Shown piece after piece: positions 1 through 6,183 of a stretch of DNA of 6,183 nt; positions within the stretch are counted from its first letter, which is position 1; the number at the start of each line of letters is the position of its first letter. The notes under the pieces are model-generated. The model was not told where the DNA came from. It saw only the letters and a program-made list of their open reading frames with translations, and searched no databases. A program made the translations under genes and the position numbers. Location: NCBI GenBank assembly GCA_027030285.1, contig JALVFC010000001.1:1-6183 (forward strand), read 5' to 3'. This DNA is from Thiotrichaceae bacterium. GTDB taxonomy: Bacteria; Pseudomonadota; Gammaproteobacteria; Thiotrichales; Thiotrichaceae.

Positions 1-1
1 C

Positions 2-1330
2 TGGCGTGGTCTGGTTCTGAATCATTTTGATGGCAAAACCTGGACACAATTTGCGGATGATGCCGGTGCTGAATCCGTAAAAATGCGCTTGCGCAGCCGT
101 GAATACGCGATAAAAAAACGCCTGGTAAAAAAAGGCAGTGGATTGCGCTATGAAGTGATCTATGAGAAAACCGGACAACCCTGGCTATTTGCTCTGGCGC
201 CTGTGGTAGATATCAAGGGGGATGCTATCTTCGGCAGGGATTTTCGTATTATGGCAAGTAAGGATATGCTGGAACCGCTGCGCCTGAATTTGTTGAGCTA
301 CCCGCAGGCATTGCGTGATCCATCGCTGTCAGCATGGCAACGAAGAACTGCCCTGCAACTGCCTGCGCAGACAAACCCTAGAACACATCAACTGGTACAG
401 CACTTGCTTGCAAAAGCAGATTCAAACAAGGCTTATATACAGTCCGTACTTGAGCGCTATCGCCAGCAGGATTACTACTACACACTACGCCCCGCAAAAC
501 TGCAAACCAGCGACACCATTGACGAGTTTCTCTTCACCAGCAAGCGCGGTTTTTGTGCGCATTATGCTGGCAGCTTTGTATTTATGATGCGTGCAGCAGG
601 TATTCCCGCTCGCGTGGTGACTGGCTATCAGGGTGGTGAGTGGAATGAAAAAGGCAATTACCTGGCAGTACATCAGTACGATGCTCATGCCTGGACAGAA
701 GTCTGGCTGGAAGGCAGTGGCTGGGTCAGATTTGATCCAACCAGCATGGTCGCACCACAGCGTATTGAACAAAATCTGGAAACCGCAGTACAGGAAGAAG
801 GCAGCTTTCTGGAAGGAAAATTACTGTCAACCGCAAAATATTCCTGGCTGGATGGACTAAGAAAAAACCTGGATTCTAGTCAGTATGCCTGGCGAAAATT
901 TGTACTAGGCTACGATAAAGAAGCACAGTCACAGTTTATGAAGCATCTCTTTGGCAAGGTTTCGATACTTAAAGTCGCACTTGCTGTAACCATAGTTTTT
1001 GCAGTTATTTTGTTGCTATGGCTGATCGCACTCGGATTAACCCGGCGCACACCTGAAGAAGCTCACGAACATCAGCTATACCGACGTTTTTGTGCGCTCC
1101 TGAAAAAGAAACACGGGATTGAAAGACAACCCTCCCAGGGGGCACAGGAATTTAGCGAGCTGGCTGTTGCCCGGATTCCGGCACTCGCCAGAGATATTGA
1201 GGACTTCACCAGTCTGTATAATCAGCTATGTTATATGCCAGAGAAAGACACACCTCGGCAAGAAATCCTGAAGAAACTGAAAAAACTGCTGAAGCAGATG
1301 AGCTCTCATGCTGTCCATCCTGAAAGGTGA
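2..1330 (+). CDS. tgpA: TgpA-like membrane transglutaminase protease, 5' end missing (partial)
   Basis: This is the C-terminal part of a TgpA/DUF3488-type protein, an inner-membrane protein with a periplasmic transglutaminase-like domain. The frame is open from the left edge, and codons before the first internal Met (position 83) already match the family (WRGLVLNHFDGKTW), so that Met is not the start. About 442 residues are visible; family members are usually about 650-670 aa, so the N-terminal block of membrane helices is missing. The papain-like triad is intact: Cys in RGFCAHYA (codon 554-556), His in DAHAWTEVW (686-688) and Asp in RFDPT (734-736). A membrane helix follows (about 959-1039), then a charged cytoplasmic tail resembling DUF4129 with a closing LYNQLCY motif. 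In related genomes the gene usually follows moxR and DUF58 genes, which would lie outside this window. The physiological substrate of the family is poorly known; P. aeruginosa TgpA is important for viability. Family assignment is secure, exact role is not. Confidence 0.9.
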   Translation, partial: WRGLVLNHFDGKTWTQFADDAGAESVKMRLRSREYAIKKRLVKKGSGLRYEVIYEKTGQPWLFALAPVVDIKGDAIFGRDFRIMASKDMLEPLRLNLLSYPQALRDPSLSAWQRRTALQLPAQTNPRTHQLVQHLLAKADSNKAYIQSVLERYRQQDYYYTLRPAKLQTSDTIDEFLFTSKRGFCAHYAGSFVFMMRAAGIPARVVTGYQGGEWNEKGNYLAVHQYDAHAWTEVWLEGSGWVRFDPTSMVAPQRIEQNLETAVQEEGSFLEGKLLSTAKYSWLDGLRKNLDSSQYAWRKFVLGYDKEAQSQFMKHLFGKVSILKVALAVTIVFAVILLLWLIALGLTRRTPEEAHEHQLYRRFCALLKKKHGIERQPSQGAQEFSELAVARIPALARDIEDFTSLYNQLCYMPEKDTPRQEILKKLKKLLKQMSSHAVHPER

Positions 1331-1374
1331 AGAACCAGGTAGAAAATAATTGCTCATTGAGGTAATGCTTCTTT

Positions 1375-1392
1375 ATTACCAACATTACCAAC
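1375..1392. repeat. 9-bp perfect tandem duplication (ATTACCAAC x2)
   Basis: ATTACCAAC occurs twice in immediate succession. Either copy can pair with upstream GGTAAT(G) at 1361-1367: the first copy gives a 6-bp stem with an 8-nt loop, the second a 7-bp stem with a longer loop. No T-run follows, so a classic intrinsic terminator is not supported. It may be a simple slippage product. Confidence 0.6.
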
Positions 1393-1412
1393 TTATCCCT
1401 ATATCATGTAGT

Positions 1413-1511
1413 TTAATTTTCATTGTCTTCGATGCCCAGCTTATCCCCTTTTTCTGTCACTTCCTCTGTTTGGTTGGCGTTTGATCCCAGTAAATGGTTA
1501 ATTTTCATTGT
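1413..1511. repeat. 14-bp direct repeat pair, 85 bp apart
   Basis: TTAATTTTCATTGT occurs identically at 1413-1426 and 1498-1511. The second copy lies just upstream of a TATAAT hexamer (1523-1528). The length is more than expected by chance in a region this short, although the AT-rich composition lowers its significance. It could be a pair of regulator-binding sites or the remnant of a small duplication; flanking sequence does not extend the match. Confidence 0.5.
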
Positions 1512-1679
1512 AATTAGAAAGTTATAATGCACTAATAAGTTTTGTGAAATAGTCAAATAGTGATAGGGTCTCTTTATCGTCCAGGGCTGCTTTTAACAGA
1601 AGACTGGATGTTGCCAATCTTGGGCATGGGTTAAATTCAATACTAACAATTATTTCATTAACTGAATTCATGATGGTGT

Positions 1680-1696
1680 CTGGCACTTGGCATGCT
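1680..1696 (+). promoter_or_regulatory. Candidate sigma-54 (RpoN) -24/-12 element
   Basis: The stretch CTGGCAC followed by TGCT fits the RpoN consensus YTGGCACG-N4-TTGCW at all but two defined positions (T for G after GGCAC, and A for the first T of the -12 block). The invariant GG (1682-1683) and GC (1694-1695) have the required 12-bp offset. Transcription would start near 1707. I could not identify an enhancer-binding site or a clear IHF site upstream, and the motif is short, so it may be fortuitous. Confidence 0.25.
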
Positions 1697-1715
1697 ACTA
1701 ACCAGGCTAAATAAT
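1687..1715 (+). promoter_or_regulatory. Candidate sigma-70 promoter for the mltB-like gene
   Basis: The -35 box TTGGCA (1687-1692, 5 of 6 to consensus) and the -10 box AATAAT (1710-1715, 5 of 6) are separated by an ideal 17 bp. Transcription would begin near 1722, giving a leader of roughly 58 nt before the start at 1781. The -35 part overlaps a sigma-54-like motif. This is prediction by eye only. Confidence 0.45.
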
Positions 1716-1766
1716 AGTGCTACGATCTGACATAACCCTTGCTCTTGAATTCTACCTAAGGATCTC

Positions 1767-1771
1767 AGGAG
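1767..1771 (+). promoter_or_regulatory. Ribosome-binding site of the mltB-like gene
   Basis: AGGAG ends 9 nt before the ATG at 1781. It supports that start codon over later in-frame Met codons, as does the signal peptide that directly follows. Confidence 0.8.
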
Positions 1772-1780
1772 TTTTTAAGA

Positions 1781-3139
1781 ATGACCCGTTATACAAAAAG
1801 AACAATCACGTATTGCATATTTTCACTTATTGTTGTCTATACAGCTTCCTGTTCTAGCCATATAAAACCCGTGCCAGCAGGTAGTGGTTCTGTCAAATCC
1901 AGGTCTGTCGGTCATAGCAAGCAAAAAAGTAAAGCAGAGCTCGCCATATTGAAATCTCAAAAAATCGCTGAGAAGAAAGCCTGGGCAGCCAAACGCCGTA
2001 AACAGCATGCTGAGAAAAAAAGAAAATTGCTACTTGCCAGAAAGAAGGCTTTGCAAAAACTCAAACGGCAGCGAATTAGCCAGAGTCGTGGTAGTAAACG
2101 CAGAAAGAATAATCGTTATAAGGGTATTAGAAAAAAGCATGGGAGTGCACGTTGGAGGACTGATCGTAAATATGCCTTAACGGGGGATTTTTCAGCGTCA
2201 CCTGCCGCTCATCGTTTTGTTCAGCATATGGCTCAGAGCTACCAGATGGATCCCAATTACCTCAATAAGTTATTATCACAGGCTCGTGATCTTAAACGTG
2301 TTGCCTTGCTAAAGCCAGCAAACCGAGTCCGCAAGCCTTCTGTGCGGCGGAACAGCAGAGGCGGTAGTTGGTCTCGTTATCGGCGCTATTTTATAACACC
2401 ACGACATATTCATGGCGGTGTGCAATTCTGGCGCAAACATGCTGTTACACTCAATCGCACTTATCAGCAGTATGGAATACCTCCGGAATACATTGTAGCC
2501 ATTTTAGGTGTTGAAACTATTTATGGACAAAATACAGGGCGCACTCGGGTGCTTGACTCCCTGTCTACCAAGGCTTTCCGCAAAGGAAGGCGTAACCGTT
2601 TTTTCCGTAATGAGCTGGAGAAGTTTTTGCTTATGGCACAGCGGGAAGGGCTTAATCCACTGACTCTCAAGGGTTCAGCTGCGGGTGCTATAGGTCTGTG
2701 TCAGTTTATGCCCAGCAATGTACAACCGCTGGGTGTGGACCATAATAACAATGGTGTCTGTAACCTGTGGGAGCCGAATGATGCTATTGGCAGTGTGGCA
2801 AATTATCTGTATCGGCATGGCTGGCAGCGCGGGGGGATTGTTGCCGTGCGAGCAAGTAGCTCTGGCAAAGCTTACAGGAAGCTTCGCAGTGGTTACAAAC
2901 GAAAGTACACGCTGGCAAGATTGCGGAAAAAAGGAGTAGTTCCCCAGGGGCGCATTTCCGGAAGTGTGCGTTTTTTGCGTATGAGTACCTATCAGGGGGA
3001 TGAACTATGGCTGGGTGGACATAACTTTTATGTGATTACGCGCTATAATCACAGCGCCAAGTATGCTCTGGCGGTTCATCAGCTGGCGCAGGAATTAAAA
3101 CGACGGTATCACGGCGGCATCAGGATTGCGGAGCGGTAA
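1781..3139 (+). CDS. mltB: Lytic murein transglycosylase B family lipoprotein
   Basis: The 452-aa product should cleave the MurNAc-GlcNAc bond of peptidoglycan with formation of 1,6-anhydro-MurNAc, anchored in the periplasm by a lipid. Residues 1-23 form a basic then hydrophobic signal peptide ending in a lipobox-like TASC (lipidated Cys24; Thr at -3 is atypical). Residue +2 is Ser, which favours outer-membrane sorting. The SLT_2/MltB catalytic region starts near residue 135. It contains the WSRYRRYFITP segment, catalytic Glu245 in GVETIYG (codon 2513-2515), the GAIGLCQFMPS block, an EF-hand-like loop (DHNNNGVCNLWEP, 320-332), the GSVANYL motif, and YNHS (422-425). Each matches E. coli MltB. 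No C-terminal PG_binding_1 domain is present. It is about 90 residues longer than E. coli MltB (361 aa) because of a Lys/Arg-rich stretch at roughly 41-130. The gene stands alone behind a long intergenic region and converges on recG. Confidence 0.92.
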   Translation: MTRYTKRTITYCIFSLIVVYTASCSSHIKPVPAGSGSVKSRSVGHSKQKSKAELAILKSQKIAEKKAWAAKRRKQHAEKKRKLLLARKKALQKLKRQRISQSRGSKRRKNNRYKGIRKKHGSARWRTDRKYALTGDFSASPAAHRFVQHMAQSYQMDPNYLNKLLSQARDLKRVALLKPANRVRKPSVRRNSRGGSWSRYRRYFITPRHIHGGVQFWRKHAVTLNRTYQQYGIPPEYIVAILGVETIYGQNTGRTRVLDSLSTKAFRKGRRNRFFRNELEKFLLMAQREGLNPLTLKGSAAGAIGLCQFMPSNVQPLGVDHNNNGVCNLWEPNDAIGSVANYLYRHGWQRGGIVAVRASSSGKAYRKLRSGYKRKYTLARLRKKGVVPQGRISGSVRFLRMSTYQGDELWLGGHNFYVITRYNHSAKYALAVHQLAQELKRRYHGGIRIAER

Positions 3140-3153
3140 GTGACCGTACAATA

Positions 3154-5211
3154 CTAAATATTGGCATACTCCTCTGCCCGGTATATCCAGCGCTGGATTA
3201 GTTTGTCTGCGTTTTCCGGGGCTTCTTGCAACAGTTGTTCGGCTGCTTGTTGCACCTGGGGCAATAACGCCTGATCTCGACCAAGATCAGCAATCCTGAA
3301 GCGTAATTCACCGGTTTGCCGTGTGCCAAAGACTTCTCCGGGACCTCTGATTTCCAGATCAATACGGGCAATTTCAAACCCATCGTTGCTTTTGCGCAAG
3401 GCATCAATGCGCCGATGCGAATTATTGGATAGTGGTGGCTGGTAAAGCAGCACGCAGCTACTTGCTGCACTGCCCCTGCCAACTCTGCCGCGTAGCTGAT
3501 GCAGTTGTGCCAGCCCCAGGCGTTCTGCATTTTCTATAATCATCAGCGTGGCATTGGGTACGTCAACGCCTACTTCGATAACGGTTGTGGCAACCAGTAC
3601 CTGTGTTTCACCTGCTTTGAAGGCATTCATAACGGCTTCTTTCTGATCCGCTTTCATGCGTCCATGTACCAGCCCTATTTCAAGATCAGGGAGTTTTTGT
3701 TTGAGTAATTCCCAGGTTTCTTCTGCATTCCGGCATTGCAGCGCTTCGGATTCTTCAATCAGGGTGCATACCCAGTAGACCTGATTACCTTCATTACATT
3801 TGCTTTGAATGCGCTGGATAATTTCGTCTCGTCGCTCGTTGGGCAAGGCTACCGTGGTGATTTTCTGCCGTCCTGGCGGGAGTTCATCAATCACGGAATA
3901 GTCCAGATCGGCACAGGCTGTCATTGCCAGCGTGCGTGGAATCGGTGTAGCCGTCATAATCAGCTGGTGTGGGTAGCGTTCTCCCTGGCGGCCTTTTTCG
4001 CGCAGCGCGAGGCGCTGATCAACACCAAACCGGTGCTGTTCATCGACGATAACCAGTCCAAGCTGCTTGAACTGTACATCTGCCTGGAACAGGGCATGTG
4101 TGCCAATCGCAATGTGGGTCATGCCCAGCTGCAGGTTTTCAATCTCTGAACGCCGTTGCTTGCTGCTCTGTTTGCCGCTAATCCAGCTGACTTGCAGACC
4201 AAGTGGCTCCAGCCAGCGTTTGAAGTTCTGATAATGCTGCTCGGCGAGAATTTCTGTGGGTGCCATCAGGGCAACCTGAAACTCACTTTCAATGGCATAC
4301 AATGCCGCAGCTGCTGCCACCAGTGTTTTTCCCGATCCGACATCACCCTGTACCAGACGGCTCATGGGGTGGCTTTGTTGCATATCGTGGCGTAATTCTG
4401 CAATGACGCGCTGCTGTGCATTGGTGAGTGTGAAGGGTAGTTGTGCCAGCAGTTGCTGATAAAGTTTGTCACTGTTGCCGATGGCGATGGATGGGAGTTG
4501 TTTTGTCTGTTGGCGTAATTTTCTCAGGCTCAGGTGGTGTGCCATCATCTCTTCAAAAATAAGCCTTTTTTGTGCGGGGTGTTCGCCACTTAGCAGATAG
4601 CTGACGGGTGTGTCTGGCGGTGGATGGTGCAGGGTTTGCAGTGCCTCATGCAAGCCTGTGAGCTTGTAGTGCTGCTGAATGTGTGGCGGAATCAGGTCTT
4701 CCAGTGATTCGATATGCTTAAGGGCTAAAGCAATCAGGCGGCGAAAACTGCGTTGTTGCAGACCTTCGGTGGTGGGGTAGGTGGGTGTGAGGGTGTCTTC
4801 TACAATATTGCCAGTTTGCTGGCTCTGGATTTTGTATTCTGGGTGTACGATTTCCAGCGACTGTGGTCCCCGCCGAATTTCACCAAAGCAGCGTAGCCGC
4901 TTGCCTTTGCTCATGCTTAAATATTGTGCATTAGAGAAGTGAAAGAAGCGCAGGGTTATGCGCCCGGAGCCGTCAGATAAGCTACATAGCAGCATGCGTC
5001 GCCGCCGCATGACAATTTCTGCATGCTCCACCTCGCCTTCAATCAGGACTTCCTGTCCGGGTTGCAAACTGCCAATGGGATATATACGGGTGCGATCCTG
5101 ATAGCGTAACGGTAAATGAAACAGTAAATCCTGTACCAGCACTATGCCCAGCCGTGCCAGCCGCTCAGCCATTTGCGGGCCTACGCCCTTGAGCGTTTCA
5201 ACGGATTGCAA
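3154..5211 (-). CDS. recG: ATP-dependent DNA helicase RecG
   Basis: RecG is a monomeric superfamily-2 helicase that remodels stalled replication forks and Holliday junctions. The 685-aa product is close to E. coli RecG (693 aa). The N-terminal part carries the LKGVGP motif (7-12) and the OB-fold wedge domain (about 50-145). The motor has Walker A GDVGSGKT (289-296), MAPTE (316-320), the DEQH box (390-393), TATPIPRT (420-427), ATTVIEVGVDVP (541-552) and motif VI QLRGRVGRG (572-580). The C-terminal TRG region is present (GTRQTGE, 629-635, then IADLGRDQ). The start is TTG at 5211-5209, the only ATG/GTG/TTG codon in this frame between an upstream in-frame stop (inside the 3' end of thyA) and the LKGVGP motif. 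No Shine-Dalgarno sequence is visible before it. It begins 20 nt after the thyA stop and is probably cotranscribed. In E. coli recG instead follows spoT and trmH. Confidence 0.97.
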   Translation of the reverse strand: MQSVETLKGVGPQMAERLARLGIVLVQDLLFHLPLRYQDRTRIYPIGSLQPGQEVLIEGEVEHAEIVMRRRRMLLCSLSDGSGRITLRFFHFSNAQYLSMSKGKRLRCFGEIRRGPQSLEIVHPEYKIQSQQTGNIVEDTLTPTYPTTEGLQQRSFRRLIALALKHIESLEDLIPPHIQQHYKLTGLHEALQTLHHPPPDTPVSYLLSGEHPAQKRLIFEEMMAHHLSLRKLRQQTKQLPSIAIGNSDKLYQQLLAQLPFTLTNAQQRVIAELRHDMQQSHPMSRLVQGDVGSGKTLVAAAAALYAIESEFQVALMAPTEILAEQHYQNFKRWLEPLGLQVSWISGKQSSKQRRSEIENLQLGMTHIAIGTHALFQADVQFKQLGLVIVDEQHRFGVDQRLALREKGRQGERYPHQLIMTATPIPRTLAMTACADLDYSVIDELPPGRQKITTVALPNERRDEIIQRIQSKCNEGNQVYWVCTLIEESEALQCRNAEETWELLKQKLPDLEIGLVHGRMKADQKEAVMNAFKAGETQVLVATTVIEVGVDVPNATLMIIENAERLGLAQLHQLRGRVGRGSAASSCVLLYQPPLSNNSHRRIDALRKSNDGFEIARIDLEIRGPGEVFGTRQTGELRFRIADLGRDQALLPQVQQAAEQLLQEAPENADKLIQRWIYRAEEYANI

Positions 5212-5231
5212 CAGTGGATATAGCGACTGAC

Positions 5232-6026
5232 TCAGACTGCGACCTTGCCTTTGATATGTGGATGGGATTGGTAGTTCAGCAGTTCAAAATCCTCGAAGCT
5301 AAAATCGAAGATGGAAGAGACTTCGGGATTGAGCCGCATTTCTGGCAGCGCATACGGTGTGCGTGTGAGTTGTAAATCTGCCTGTTCAAGATGGTTGGAG
5401 TACAGGTGCGCATCGCCCAGCGTGTGCACAAAGTCGCCCAGCTGCAAGCCAGTCACCTGCGCCATCATCATGGTAAGCAGGGCATAGGAGGCAATATTAA
5501 ACGGTACACCCAGAAATATATCTGCACTACGCTGATATAGCTGACAGGAGAGCTTGCCATCAGCCACATAGAACTGGAAGAAGGCATGGCACGGCGGTAA
5601 CGCCATATTTTCGATTTCAGCGACATTCCAGGCACTGACAATAATGCGCCGCGAATCGGGGTTATTCGTAAGCTGGTCAACAACCTGTGATATCTGATCA
5701 ATATGCCTGCCATCTGGAGTTGGCCAGCTGCGCCATTGGTAGCCATACACTGGTCCCAGGTCACCGTTTTCATCTGCCCATTCATCCCAGATGCGCACCT
5801 TGTTTGCCTGGAGATAGCCAATATTGGTATCACCCTGCAAGAACCACAGAAGCTCATGAATAATGGAACGTAAATGACATTTTTTGGTAGTCACCAGGGG
5901 AAAGCCATCTGCCAGGTTAAAGCGCATCTGGTAACCAAACACAGAGCGTGTGCCAGTACCTGTGCGGTCTTCCTTGATAGTGCCGTGGTCGCGCACATGG
6001 CGCATCAGATCAAGGTATTGCTTCAT
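5232..6026 (-). CDS. thyA: Thymidylate synthase ThyA
   Basis: ThyA converts dUMP to dTMP in the cytoplasm using 5,10-methylenetetrahydrofolate as both carbon donor and reductant, giving dihydrofolate. The product is 264 aa, exactly the length of E. coli ThyA, and aligns without gaps. Active-site residues keep E. coli numbering: Arg21 in DRTGTGT, the Arg126-Arg127 pair in DSRRIIV, nucleophile Cys146 in PPCHAFFQFY, Gln165-Arg166-Ser167, Asp169, Asn177 in PFNIASYALL, and His207/Tyr209 in HLYSNH. The C-terminus is Val where E. coli has Ile. The start codon shares ATGA with the lgt stop, implying translational coupling, and a good ribosome-binding site lies inside the end of lgt. Confidence 0.98.
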   Translation of the reverse strand: MKQYLDLMRHVRDHGTIKEDRTGTGTRSVFGYQMRFNLADGFPLVTTKKCHLRSIIHELLWFLQGDTNIGYLQANKVRIWDEWADENGDLGPVYGYQWRSWPTPDGRHIDQISQVVDQLTNNPDSRRIIVSAWNVAEIENMALPPCHAFFQFYVADGKLSCQLYQRSADIFLGVPFNIASYALLTMMMAQVTGLQLGDFVHTLGDAHLYSNHLEQADLQLTRTPYALPEMRLNPEVSSIFDFSFEDFELLNYQSHPHIKGKVAV

Positions 6027-6183
6027 GACTTTGCTCCTGCTTGTGTTGCTTGCTGGTTCGCCTGGCGGAAAGAAAAGGCGATGAGCATCAGTCCCAGCAC
6101 AACCATGGGTAATGACAGCAGCTGTCCTTCAGTGAGCCAGCCAAAGGCGAGGTAGCCAATATGTGCATCAGGAAGCCGGTAAA
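6023..6183 (-). CDS. lgt: Prolipoprotein diacylglyceryl transferase Lgt, C-terminal fragment (partial)
   Basis: Only the last 52 codons are in the window (first whole codon at 6181-6179); the gene continues beyond the right edge. The visible protein contains PDAHIGYLAFGWLT followed by GQLLSLPM, matching the conserved C-terminal block of Lgt, then a last membrane helix (VVLGLMLIAFSF) and a short polar tail rich in Gln and Ala. Lgt is an inner-membrane enzyme that transfers diacylglycerol from phosphatidylglycerol to the lipobox Cys of prolipoproteins, the first step of lipoprotein maturation. Its TGA stop overlaps the thyA ATG (ATGA). The lgt-thyA pair is also found in E. coli, which supports the call despite the short fragment. 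Confidence 0.9.
   Translation of the reverse strand, partial: YRLPDAHIGYLAFGWLTEGQLLSLPMVVLGLMLIAFSFRQANQQATQAGAKS
6034..6038 (-). promoter_or_regulatory. Ribosome-binding site of thyA
   Basis: On the minus strand AGGAG precedes the thyA ATG by 7 nt. It lies within the last codons of lgt, which fits translation of thyA from the same transcript, and it fixes the thyA start at 6026. Confidence 0.8.

Larger units (their letters stand above)
1331..1780. other. 450-bp AT-rich intergenic region
   Basis: No convincing gene is seen on either strand. The region contains a 9-bp tandem duplication (1375-1392), a 14-bp direct repeat (1413-1426 and 1498-1511), a short AAATAGT tandem (1547-1553 and 1555-1561), a perfect TATAAT hexamer at 1523-1528 with no well-spaced -35 box, and a good promoter candidate near 1687-1715. 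The longest notable small reading frame, 39 codons at 1365-1484, is hydrophobic but has a poorly placed ribosome-binding site. No strong hairpin followed by a T-run is visible, so termination of the upstream gene is not explained. Confidence 0.7.

Noticed and set aside
83..85. ATG as start of the TgpA-like gene
   Set aside because: The frame is open to the left edge and the upstream codons encode conserved family residues (WRGLVLNHFDGKTW), so this Met is internal.
112..133. Two A7 runs in the TgpA-like gene (and one at 2015-2021 in the mltB-like gene) as programmed frameshift sites
   Set aside because: The reading frames continue through them with family-consistent sequence, and no alternative product or stimulatory structure is apparent.
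485..772. 95-codon minus-strand frame opposite the transglutaminase core
   Set aside because: The plus-strand frame carries the conserved Cys/His/Asp triad here; the antisense product resembles nothing recognisable.
1610..1626. Inverted repeat TTGCCAA/TTGGGCA as an operator or hairpin
   Set aside because: It is imperfect, with only a 2-nt gap between arms and an extra G, so neither a stable stem nor a clear operator is supported.
1670..1714. 14-codon ORF (ATGATGGTG... to TAA) as a leader peptide for the mltB-like gene
   Set aside because: It has no ribosome-binding site, it overlaps the promoter candidate, and its codons show no regulatory run of a single amino acid.
3133..3147. Small hairpin CGGT-AAGTG-ACCG at the convergent mltB/recG ends as a bidirectional terminator
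   Set aside because: The stem has only 4 Watson-Crick pairs plus one wobble, and no T-run follows on either strand.
3736..4149. 137-codon open frame on the plus strand, with further open frames at 3499-3708 and 4156-4395
   Set aside because: All lie antisense within recG, whose motifs are complete across the region. The translations show no family resemblance and lack ribosome-binding sites.
5468..5857. 129-codon minus-strand frame
   Set aside because: It is an alternate frame inside thyA, which is fully intact by residue-level comparison.

Overview
The window reads as ordinary chromosomal DNA from a proteobacterium, most likely a gammaproteobacterium; a betaproteobacterium is not excluded. 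This rests on ThyA, RecG and MltB proteins that align by eye almost end to end with the Escherichia coli proteins, on the lgt-thyA gene order typical of that group, and on a TgpA-type transglutaminase protease. Base composition is moderate. I see no insertion sequence, prophage, CRISPR array, tRNA or rRNA.

Layout. Positions 2-1330 (+) hold the 3' two thirds of a TgpA-like membrane transglutaminase gene that runs off the left edge. Positions 1331-1780 are a 450-bp AT-rich gap with no convincing gene. It contains short direct repeats and, near its right end, a good sigma-70 promoter candidate that overlaps a sigma-54-like motif. Positions 1781-3139 (+) encode an MltB-family lytic transglycosylase lipoprotein with an unusual, very basic segment of about 90 residues between its lipid anchor and its catalytic domain. 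This gene converges on a leftward cluster with only 14 bp between stop codons: recG (3154-5211, -), thyA (5232-6026, -) and the last 52 codons of lgt (6023-6183, -, running off the right edge).

How the genes relate. lgt, thyA and recG look like one transcription unit. The lgt stop and thyA start share ATGA, the thyA ribosome-binding site lies inside lgt, and only 20 nt separate thyA from recG, which appears to start at TTG without a Shine-Dalgarno sequence. Their products act in lipoprotein lipidation, dTMP synthesis and replication-fork repair. Lgt would also be the enzyme that lipidates the MltB-like protein encoded nearby. The two rightward genes are both cell-envelope genes but are separated by the long gap and probably transcribed independently.

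I did not find an undescribed system. The points most worth a second look are the basic extension of the MltB-like protein, the overlapping promoter signals in front of it, and recG placed directly behind thyA with a weak start signal.
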